Shown here one piece after another: positions 45,065-51,860 of a stretch of DNA of 64,000 bases. The notes beneath the pieces are model-generated. The model was not told where the DNA came from. It ran no database searches and saw nothing but the letters and a program-made list of their open reading frames with translations. This stretch comes from Myxococcus xanthus. GTDB taxonomy: Bacteria > Myxococcota > Myxococcia > Myxococcales > Myxococcaceae. The stretch spans positions 620,001 to 684,000 of the forward strand of contig NZ_FNOH01000001.1 in assembly GCF_900106535.1 (NCBI RefSeq), in the 5' to 3' direction. The translations under genes were made by a program, and so were the position numbers. Numbering within the stretch: position 1 is the first letter of the stretch; each line of letters begins with the position of its first letter.

Positions 45065-46228
45065 TCAGCGCTTCAGGCGGAGGATGACGTCCTTGTCCGG
45101 GCCGCAGTCACCGCGTCCGTCGCAGTTGCTGGTGGTGACGTAGAGGTGGCCATCCGGCCCCATGATGACCTCGCGCAGCCGGCCGTAGGTGTTGCGCAGG
45201 TACACCTCGTGCCTGGTCACGCGGCTCGAATCCGGCGCGAACTCCACGCGCTGGAGGTGGCGTGAGCCCAGCGTGCCGATGAGCAGCGAGCCCTTCCATT
45301 CGGGGATGGCCGTTCCGGTGTAGATGGCGGCGCCGCCTGGGGGCATTGCGTCCTTGTAGGTGATGGACGGTGTGATTTGCCCCTCGCGCGTCTCGCACGA
45401 GTAGATGCCGGGCCAGCCCAGGTTGTCACCGCGGCGGGCGACGCTGACCTCGTCGTGTCCCCGGCGCAGCGTCTCACCGCTGGGGCCGTGGTCCGCGATG
45501 TACAGCGTGGAGGCATCGCGCCAGTCGAAGGCCTGGAGGTTGCGGATGCCGGTGAGGAACGCGGGCGAGCCAGGGATGGGATTGTCCTGGGGCACCGCTC
45601 CCTCCGGCGTGAGGCGCAGCAGCTTTCCGGCCGGGTCGTTCGCGTTCTGCGAGCGGTCCGGGTCTCTCGCGTCACCGGTGCCCGCGTACAACATGCCATC
45701 CGAGCCGAAGCGCAGGCGCCCACCGTCGTGATACTTGGCGGAGGCGATGCCGCCGAAGATGACGCGCTCGTGCGTCGCCGTGGTGTGGTCCTCCGACAGC
45801 GTCCACCGCTCGATGCGGTTCTCCTCGGTGCCGCCCGCGTCCGTGGTGACGTAGATGTAGAACTGGCGGTTGTTCGCGAAGTTCGGGTGGGCCGCGATGC
45901 CGAGCAGGCCGCCCTCCGCGGCGTCCGCGACGGGCACCGTCGCCACGGGCCGCGGCTGGAGGACGCCGTCCTTGAGCAGGCGGATGCGGCCCGGGCGCTC
46001 GGTGACGAGCGCGTCGCCTCCGGGGAGCCACGCGATGCCCCACGGCGTCTCCAGGCCCCGCGCCACCACCTCGACGTTGAAGGGCACGGTGCCGTCGGCG
46101 CCCCAGCCTTTCTCTACGAGGATGCAGTCCTGGGGAGACGCGGTGCCTTGCGCCTGGCTCTTGCGGCAGGCGGAGGCGGACAGGGCGAGCACCACGAGAG
46201 CGGGGAGGAGCGTCAAAGAGGCGCGCAT
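45065..46228 (-). CDS. PQQ-type glucose/sorbosone dehydrogenase lipoprotein
   Basis: A lipoprotein signal (LTLLPALVVLALSASAC) leads into the GSDH propeller: GLETPWGIAWLPGGDALVTE, EGGLLGIAAHPNF, GGRLRFGSDGMLYAGTGD, GIRNLQAFDW and GPDGHLYVTTSN. These match the YliI/Asd family of soluble aldose sugar dehydrogenases, which use PQQ and calcium in the periplasm. The His and Arg expected at the PQQ site are in HDGGRLRFG and NRIERW. It lies tail to tail with the SDR gene, 52 bases apart. Confidence 0.9.
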   Translation of the reverse strand: MRASLTLLPALVVLALSASACRKSQAQGTASPQDCILVEKGWGADGTVPFNVEVVARGLETPWGIAWLPGGDALVTERPGRIRLLKDGVLQPRPVATVPVADAAEGGLLGIAAHPNFANNRQFYIYVTTDAGGTEENRIERWTLSEDHTTATHERVIFGGIASAKYHDGGRLRFGSDGMLYAGTGDARDPDRSQNANDPAGKLLRLTPEGAVPQDNPIPGSPAFLTGIRNLQAFDWRDASTLYIADHGPSGETLRRGHDEVSVARRGDNLGWPGIYSCETREGQITPSITYKDAMPPGGAAIYTGTAIPEWKGSLLIGTLGSRHLQRVEFAPDSSRVTRHEVYLRNTYGRLREVIMGPDGHLYVTTSNCDGRGDCGPDKDVILRLKR

Positions 46229-46341
46229 GAGTGGATTAATGTCCGCGAGCGCGTGGATGCGCCAGCCTCCCGGGTGCGGAGCGTCCAGGGACGGACGCGC
46301 GTGCCGGGCTGCTTGCTTGAGACCTGGAGGCAGGCCCGGCG

Positions 46342-47244
46342 TCAGTGGTCCGCGTAGCGTTTCTCGCCGGCCTCCACGCGCGTGGCGAGCCGGTTGCCGC
46401 GCGGAGGCAGCGGGCAGGTGGCGAACTTCGTGAATGCGCAGGGTGGATTGTAGGCCCGGTTGAAGTCGAGCACGACGCGCCCGTCGGTGGGCATGTCCGC
46501 GGAGAGGAAGCGGCCCGCGCCGTAGGTCGCGTCGCGGTTGGTCTCATCCGCGAAGATGATGAAGAGCTTGCCCGAACCGTCCTCCACGGGCGTCAGCCGG
46601 TGCTCCTTGCCCGCCACCGTGAACACGAGCGTGCCGGGGGCCTTCATCTCGTCGATGGTTCCCAGCACGTTGGGGACCTGCAGCATCCGAGGCGTCTGCG
46701 CGGGCTCGAAGCGCGCCTCGATGCGCCAGTCGTTGCTCGCCGGGTACGTGGGGATGCCCTGGAACTGCTTGCGCGCCGCCGCGCCGGAGTCCCTCACGCG
46801 GACGCCCAGCTTGTCGCCTCGGAGGATGAGCTGGAAGCTGACGTTGCCGAGCTTGAGCACGTCCGGCGTGCCCTGCTCGTCCGACTGGAGCGCTCCGCCC
46901 GTGAAGGGCTGGCCGTTGCGGGTGAAGGTGACGCCAGGCGCGGGCTGGAAGCGCGCGGTGTTGCCCTGCCGTGTGAAGGTGCCCAGCTTCGGGGGCGTGC
47001 CCGCGGGGAAGTCCAGGTCGCTCTCGGGCGCGGAGCCTGCTGTCTGCTCGCCTTCATTGAGCCAGAACAGGCCCACGAGGGTGAGCCAGCCGTCCTCCGC
47101 CTGGAGTCGCTGGATGCGCTGCTCGTGCCAGGCGCGGGTGGATGTCTGCAAGTCATCGGTGGTGGGCGCGGTGGTCTGGGACATGTTCTGGGGGGCTGGC
47201 GAGGCTTGGAGGGCGAGAGACAGGGCCAGGGCGATGGGCGTCAT
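46342..47244 (-). CDS. DUF1684 domain exported protein
   Basis: ATG 47244 has GAGG seven bases before. A signal peptide (TPIALALSLALQASPAP) precedes the DUF1684 region: WHEQRIQRLQAEDGWLTLVG, LFWLNEGE, and the C-terminal block GRFLSADMPTDGRVVLDFNR and YNPPCAFTKFATCPLPP. The family is widespread and uncharacterised, with conserved NPPCA-x-T-x-x-A-T-C-P-x-P that looks like a disulfide or metal site. The protein is presumably periplasmic. Its 5-prime end faces the divergent E2-like gene. Confidence 0.88.
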   Translation of the reverse strand: MTPIALALSLALQASPAPQNMSQTTAPTTDDLQTSTRAWHEQRIQRLQAEDGWLTLVGLFWLNEGEQTAGSAPESDLDFPAGTPPKLGTFTRQGNTARFQPAPGVTFTRNGQPFTGGALQSDEQGTPDVLKLGNVSFQLILRGDKLGVRVRDSGAAARKQFQGIPTYPASNDWRIEARFEPAQTPRMLQVPNVLGTIDEMKAPGTLVFTVAGKEHRLTPVEDGSGKLFIIFADETNRDATYGAGRFLSADMPTDGRVVLDFNRAYNPPCAFTKFATCPLPPRGNRLATRVEAGEKRYADH

Positions 47245-47340
47245 GTCGGGGCCTCGGGGGGAGGGAAGCCCCTGTCTAACAGGGCGGCGGGCCAGGCGCA
47301 GGGCTCCGCACAGGGCCACAGTTGCAGGGGACCGGGCTCC

Positions 47341-48231
47341 GTGCGAAGGCGGAAGCTGCCCGTGCACCTCGACCTTCAGCCCGCACCGCCGGCCGGTGCC
47401 TTCCGCAAGCTCGCCCTGGGGACATGGCGTTCGCCGGGAGACCCCAGCGCCTATGCGGCGGTGGAGGTGCGCATGGAGCGGGCGGTGGCCTTCCTCGAAG
47501 CCTTCCGTGCCCGGACGGGACAGCGCCTCACGGTGACGCATCTGGTGGCCAAGGCCGCCGCGGATGCGCTGCGCCGCCATCCCGAAGTGAATGTCCTGAT
47601 GCGCTGGAATCGCCCCTGGCGGCGCAAGGAGGTTGGCGTCTGCGTGTTGGTGGTGCAGCCCTCGGAGACGGGGCGCGCGGACCTGACGACGGCCACGGTG
47701 CATCGCGCGGACTCGCTGTCACTGGGGGCTTTCGCGGAGACGATGGCCTCGCGCATCGCAGCGGTCCGAGCGCGCCGGGATGCCGTCATCGAGCGTGGCA
47801 AGCGGCGCTCCTCGCTCATCCCTGGCTTCCTGATGGGATTGGCGCTGCGGATGTTGTCCTTCGTTTGGTTCACGTTGAACGTGGACCTGCGCTGGGTGGG
47901 CATGCCGTGGGACCCGTTCGGCTCGGTGGCGGTAACGAGTCTGGGCTCGTTGGGGCTGGAGCGGGGCTATGTGGCCCTGGTGCCGTACACGCGCGTGCCC
48001 TTCCTGCTGGCCCCGGGCGCGGTGCGGACGGAGCCCGTGGTGGATGCGGGCGCGCTGGTGCCTGGACAGGTGATGACGCTCACTTGCACCTGGGACGCCC
48101 GGCTCATCGGTGTGGAGGATGCCGCGCGTGTCTTGCGCGACATCGGCGCCGCGCTGGAGGATCCGGAGGGGACGTGGGGCTCGGCTTCGCCAGAAGGGGG
48201 CGGGGCTGCGAGCGGTGCGGAGGTGGGGTAG
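47341..48231 (+). CDS. 2-oxoacid dehydrogenase acyltransferase (E2)-like domain, catalytic His missing
   Basis: The GTG at 47341 gives VRRRKLPVHLDLQPAP and 296 residues. The fold is that of the E2 catalytic domain alone, with no lipoyl or peripheral-subunit-binding domain: TVTHLVAKAAADALRRHPEV, FGSVAVTSLGSLGLE and the C-terminal block. At that block, where active E2 proteins have D-H-R-x-x-D-G, this protein has WDARLIG: Asp252 stays, His is Ala253 and the second Asp is Gly. It cannot use the normal His/Asp chemistry. It may be a regulatory or binding relative. A hydrophobic segment (LIPGFLMGLALRMLSFVWF) is also unusual for E2. Confidence 0.8.
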   Translation: MRRRKLPVHLDLQPAPPAGAFRKLALGTWRSPGDPSAYAAVEVRMERAVAFLEAFRARTGQRLTVTHLVAKAAADALRRHPEVNVLMRWNRPWRRKEVGVCVLVVQPSETGRADLTTATVHRADSLSLGAFAETMASRIAAVRARRDAVIERGKRRSSLIPGFLMGLALRMLSFVWFTLNVDLRWVGMPWDPFGSVAVTSLGSLGLERGYVALVPYTRVPFLLAPGAVRTEPVVDAGALVPGQVMTLTCTWDARLIGVEDAARVLRDIGAALEDPEGTWGSASPEGGGAASGAEVG

Positions 48232-48261
48232 CATCGGGCCGCTGCTTCGAAAGGGGCCTTC

Positions 48262-48489
48262 ATGTCCGTGGATACGAACCGCCGTGTCATTGCTTCGCGC
48301 CCCGTGGGGCGCGCGCTCGGTGGGCAGGACCGCTTCGAGAAGGAGGGGCTGGAAGGGCCCGCGGAGGGCGGCCTCGCGATGGCTCGGCGGCAGCGGATGG
48401 CGGGCGGGACGCTGCGGGCTGGGGAGGAGAGCCCGTTCGCCGCGAAGCTGCGGAAGCTCGCGGGCGGCGCTTCGGATGACGAGCGTTGA
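48262..48489 (+). CDS. small hypothetical protein
   Basis: ATG 48262 has AAAGGGG six bases before. The 75-residue product (SVDTNRRVIASRPVGRALGG and on to KLRKLAGGASDDER) is basic and has no recognisable fold. Codon use fits the genome. Function unknown. Confidence 0.55.
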   Translation: MSVDTNRRVIASRPVGRALGGQDRFEKEGLEGPAEGGLAMARRQRMAGGTLRAGEESPFAAKLRKLAGGASDDER

Positions 48490-48568
48490 ATCCGCTTGAG
48501 CCTCACGCCGCGTGAGGCCGTACCCATCTCATCACGCCACACTGCCGTGGCGGGATGAGGTGTGAATC

Positions 48569-48916
48569 ATGTTCGAGAAGCACTACACGCCGGAGCAGCT
48601 CCAGCAGTTGAAGGCCCGCCGCGAGGCACTGGGCGAGGAGGCCATCCGCCAGGTCGAGGCCGAGTGGCCCCAACTCATCGCTCGCGTCCGCGCGGAGATG
48701 GACCAGGGCACGGACCCCACGAGCGAGCCGGTGCGCTCGCTGGCCATGCGCTGGCGGGAGCTGCTGAAGGCGTTCACGGGGGGCGACCCTGGCATCGAAG
48801 GGGCGCTGAATGCGACGCATCAGCAGGAACCCGAGGTCGCGGTGAAGCACGGGTTGGACCCCGCGCTCTTCGCGTACATCGGCAAGGCAATGGCCAGTCT
48901 GGAGGAGCAGGCGTAG
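48569..48916 (+). CDS. TipAS-like stand-alone domain protein
   Basis: The 115-residue protein (MFEKHYTPEQLQQLKARREA) matches the TipAS antibiotic-recognition domain, an all-helical globin-like fold that forms the C-terminal half of MerR-family TipA regulators. Here no MerR helix-turn-helix precedes it. The motif WPQLIARVRAEMDQGTDP and the terminal helix ALFAYIGKAMASLEEQ are typical. It could bind a thiopeptide or other macrocycle without regulating transcription itself. Confidence 0.82.
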   Translation: MFEKHYTPEQLQQLKARREALGEEAIRQVEAEWPQLIARVRAEMDQGTDPTSEPVRSLAMRWRELLKAFTGGDPGIEGALNATHQQEPEVAVKHGLDPALFAYIGKAMASLEEQA

Positions 48917-49018
48917 CCGTGGTGAGGCTGCTTGCTTCTTTGTCTTCGCTGGATTCAGTCACGGCGCTCCAGGCGCGTCCCTGGGGCCCTGTGTCACCGA
49001 ACGCGAGGCGTGGATGCC

Positions 49019-49327
49019 ATGAAGGTCTATCTGGATGACGAGCGGGCCACTCCCGACGGCTGGGTGCGTGTGCGGTGGCCCGAAGAGGCGATTTCGCTGC
49101 TGGCGTCCGGGCAGGTGACGGAGCTGAGCCTGGACCATGACCTGGGCGATGACACGCATGGCACCGGATACGACGTCTTGCTGTGGCTGGAAGAGGCCGT
49201 GGCGACCCGTGGCTTCGTGCCGCCACGGGTCGTCCAGGTGCATTCGGCGAACAGCTCCGCGCGACAGAAGATGACGCTGGCCATCGCCCGCATCGAGCGC
49301 TTCGTCCAGGATGGGCAGGGTGGTTGA
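49019..49327 (+). CDS. cyclic-phosphate-processing receiver-like (cREC) protein
   Basis: The 102-residue product begins KVYLDDERATPDGWVRVRWP and contains LSLDHDLGDDTHGTGYDV. The D-D-E-R near the first strand and the L-D-H-D-L-G after the third are the signature of the cREC branch of receiver domains, often linked to nucleotide-processing systems. It lacks an output domain. It lies 102 bases after the TipAS-like gene. Function unknown. Confidence 0.75.
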   Translation: MKVYLDDERATPDGWVRVRWPEEAISLLASGQVTELSLDHDLGDDTHGTGYDVLLWLEEAVATRGFVPPRVVQVHSANSSARQKMTLAIARIERFVQDGQGG

Positions 49328-49355
49328 GCTCGTCCCCTGGTGAAGGGGCGGGGCT

Positions 49356-50744
49356 TCAGCGCCTGCGGCCGGGATAGGCCCGAATCTGCGTGGCGTAGGT
49401 GTCACCATCCGCGATGTAGTTGAACGCGGCCTGCACGGGCGTGCCCTCGGAGAGTTGCTGTGGTGAGACGCGCTTGCCGTTGGCGCTGATGCGGGTGGTG
49501 TTGGTCACAAAGAGGTTGAAGGTGTCTCCGGACTCCGCGTCGCGGACCACGACGTGGTCCTTTCCGACGGAGGCCACCCGCCCTTGCATGACGACGCTGG
49601 CCAGCACCGTGGTCCCCGTGTCCGCGTCAGACGCCGTGGCCTGCGTCCCCGAGCCGCCCGTCCCCGTGCCCTCGCGCCGCAAGGTGTTCACCTCGGCTTC
49701 GAGTCGCTGGACCTGGTCGCGAAGCCGCGCGACCTCTTGCTCGAGGTTCTCGGGCCGCGCGCTGCTGGCTGCCTGAGTCTTTGCTGCGCCGCCGCTGGCC
49801 GCGCCGCCCGTGGGCGCGCCAGCCGGTGTTTCACTGCCACCCGTCGAACTGCCCGGGCCCGTCGTAGAGGGCTGGGTTCCCATCGTGCTGCTGCCGGCCG
49901 CGCCGTCCGTCGCGGAGCCGGTCGTCATGCCACTGCCGCCGGTCGCCGTACCGCCGACATCGGAGCTGGAGTCTGTCGACATGCCACTGCCGCCGGTCGC
50001 CGTACCGCCGACATTGGAGCTGGAGCCTGTCGACATGCCACTGCCGCCGGTCGCCGTACCGCCGACATCGGAGCTGGAGTCTGTCGACATGCCACTGCCG
50101 CCAGTCGCCGTACCGCCGACATCGGAGCTGGAGTCCGTCGACATGCCACTGCCGCCCGTCGCCGTATCGCCGACATCGGAGCTGGAGCCTGTCGTCAAGC
50201 CGCCGCCGGTCGCCGTACCGCCGACATCGGAGCTGGAGCCTGTCGTCAGGCCGCTGCCGCCGGTCGCCGTACCGCTAACGCCGGAGTTCGCGCCTGCCGT
50301 GTTCGTGCTTCCGCTGGTCGTGCCCGTTCCACCGGTGCCACTCACGCCCGACCCACCTGTGCCGGTCGTGCTCGTGGAAGGAGCGTTCATTCCAGTTCCC
50401 CAGGTGCCGTCGGCGGCGTTCGCGGATGTGTCAGGTTGTCCGCTCCCGCCAATACCCGGTTGTGGGGTGTACCCGCGTGTCGCGCCCGCCGGTGGCGCGG
50501 CAACGGGCTCCGCGCCGGTGTTGGTCTCAATCGTGTCCATCGAGTTTCTTCCCGAGTCGCCGGGAGCCGTTTGCGGCGGAGGTGAGAAGTTGCCTGGTTC
50601 GTAGGCGTCCTGTGGCTGGAAGATGCCCGGCGCTCCGCCAGACGCCGCGCCTCCGGCCGAGCCACCGCCTGCTGACTGGGCGAGCCCGGCCGACGACGTG
50701 AGGAGGCTGAAGGTCAGGGCGGCATGGGTAATGGCGCGTCGCAT
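49356..50744 (-). CDS. exported protein with Gly/Ser/Thr tandem repeats and C-terminal OB-like domain
   Basis: ATG 50744 has AAGGAA upstream and a signal peptide (AITHAALTFSLLTSSAGLA). Residues 150-275 contain about seven 18-residue units of the type SDVGGTATGGSGMSTDSS. A coiled coil (ENLEQEVARLRDQVQRLEAE) follows, then a beta-rich domain ARVASVGKDHVVVRDAESG (with V for A first) and ISANGKRVSP, which resembles a small PRC or OB-like fold. The repeats suggest a flexible stalk. It is periplasmic or surface bound; function unknown. Confidence 0.78.
   Translation of the reverse strand: MRRAITHAALTFSLLTSSAGLAQSAGGGSAGGAASGGAPGIFQPQDAYEPGNFSPPPQTAPGDSGRNSMDTIETNTGAEPVAAPPAGATRGYTPQPGIGGSGQPDTSANAADGTWGTGMNAPSTSTTGTGGSGVSGTGGTGTTSGSTNTAGANSGVSGTATGGSGLTTGSSSDVGGTATGGGLTTGSSSDVGDTATGGSGMSTDSSSDVGGTATGGSGMSTDSSSDVGGTATGGSGMSTGSSSNVGGTATGGSGMSTDSSSDVGGTATGGSGMTTGSATDGAAGSSTMGTQPSTTGPGSSTGGSETPAGAPTGGAASGGAAKTQAASSARPENLEQEVARLRDQVQRLEAEVNTLRREGTGTGGSGTQATASDADTGTTVLASVVMQGRVASVGKDHVVVRDAESGDTFNLFVTNTTRISANGKRVSPQQLSEGTPVQAAFNYIADGDTYATQIRAYPGRRR
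49927..50285 (-). repeat. 54-bp tandem repeat array within the exported protein gene
   Basis: Units beginning ATGCCACTGCC start at 49927, 49981, 50035, 50089 and 50143, exactly 54 bases apart; the next two are degenerate and one is shortened by three bases. Several copies differ by only one to three bases, so recent expansion or homogenisation is likely. Confidence 0.9.
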
Positions 50745-50889
50745 GGTCGGTTCCTTTCCCTTTTCTTTGAAAAGGTGCGGTCCGGGGGCGAGGCGGCAAG
50801 CGCGGGAACAGGCGAACAGCCAGGAGGATGGCCGCATGTAGGGAGCGTTGACGTCAGGAAGCCACTGTCGAGTCCACCCTTCGGGCCTC

Positions 50890-51627
50890 TCAGCGCCGGG
50901 GACATGACGGCTCACGAGCGGGGGAGCTCAGTGCCGGTAGCGACGTGCGCGCTGCTTCAGCTTCAGCCGCACTGACGACGCCGGCGTCGGACAGGTGCCC
51001 CAGCAGTCTGTCTCGCCGCTGTCGAAGCCGGTCTGGAGCGCACCCGACGTCTCGAGGGTTCTCGGCAACGGCGAGGAGCAACGCTGCGTCTGTCGCGTCG
51101 AGCTGTGCCCACTCCTTGCGCAGCAGCACAGGCGCGGCGGCATGTGCGCCGATAAGGTCACGACCCAACCAGAGGTGCCTCGCTTCGAAAGCAAGCAACT
51201 CCTCCGCGGTCCAGTTTCGGGTGAGCCAGATGGTCAGGGCAAGTGTTCCAAAGACGCGTATCCGCCTTTCGCCAGCCCCGTCCTGAATGCGTGACCATGT
51301 GTGAGCCACACTGCCGGCAAGCCTGAACCCGTGAGGCATTGTGCCGCGCATTCCTCCTGCCGCGGGGCGACTCAGCGTGACCTTCATCAGGGTGAAGAGG
51401 AGGGTGGTCGGCCAGACCGGTTGCACGCGAAGCGCCGACGTGTGTTCGCTCTGCGCCCACCGCACCTGATTCCAGGAGGCCGGGGGCGACGGGCCCTCCA
51501 CCTTCTGGGGAAGGGAGGGCACCCGCGCGAGCATGGCCTGGTAGACGCACTCCACAGTGGCCAGCGGCACCACAAGCCCGAGGCTCAACAGCCACATCAT
51601 CACCTTGAAAGCCCGTCTCCAGCGCAT
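50890..51627 (-). CDS. degenerate GT51 (peptidoglycan glycosyltransferase)-like membrane protein
   Basis: The 245-residue protein has one N-terminal membrane helix (residues 9-27, MMWLLSLGLVVPLATVECV). Its second half (ALTIWLTRNWTAEELL, then ATDAALLLAVAENPRD and RLRQRRDRLLGHLSDAGVVS) follows the order of the GT51 transglycosylase C-terminal region: the K-L-x-R-x-x-S-K-x-E-I-L helix, the A-A-L-L-A-x-x-x-x-P helix and the R-R-x-x-V-L-x-x-M segment. The first half lacks the E-D-x-x-F-x-x-H catalytic motif, so it is probably inactive. A role in wall synthesis is inference. Confidence 0.5.
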   Translation of the reverse strand: MRWRRAFKVMMWLLSLGLVVPLATVECVYQAMLARVPSLPQKVEGPSPPASWNQVRWAQSEHTSALRVQPVWPTTLLFTLMKVTLSRPAAGGMRGTMPHGFRLAGSVAHTWSRIQDGAGERRIRVFGTLALTIWLTRNWTAEELLAFEARHLWLGRDLIGAHAAAPVLLRKEWAQLDATDAALLLAVAENPRDVGCAPDRLRQRRDRLLGHLSDAGVVSAAEAEAARTSLPALSSPAREPSCPRR

Positions 51628-51770
51628 GGCCCAGGTGCATGAGCAACCTTCAGGCCAGCGAAGCCACCCGTGAGCACCGCTGCCTCTGTCCTGGCCACAT
51701 TCCCATGGGGACTCCGGTGCCCAAGCGAATGCGCGCGTGGCGAGCCCGGCCCTGGACGGGCTTCAGAGCT

Positions 51771-51830
51771 TGCTGTTCGGAAATGTCGGGACTTTTGAGC
51801 GGCGAAATGTCCCGACATTTCCGAACAGCA
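51771..51830. repeat. perfect 22-bp inverted repeat with 16-bp loop
   Basis: The arms 51771-51792 (TGCTGTTCGGAAATGTCGGG plus AC) and 51809-51830 are perfect reverse complements over 22 bases. It lies 30 bases beyond the stop of the minus-strand TonB-type gene, so it may be its terminator, but the arm length and lack of a T tract are unusual. It could also be a small mobile inverted repeat. Confidence 0.9.
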
Positions 51831-51860
51831 GCCGGCACCCTCGGCCAGGGGAGCTCTGCC

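Noticed and set aside
49554-50585. Plus-strand Arg-rich repeat frame opposite the exported repeat protein
   Set aside because: Shadow of the 54-bp coding repeats; it lacks a ribosome site and its composition (Arg, Ala, Gly, His) is that of an antisense frame.
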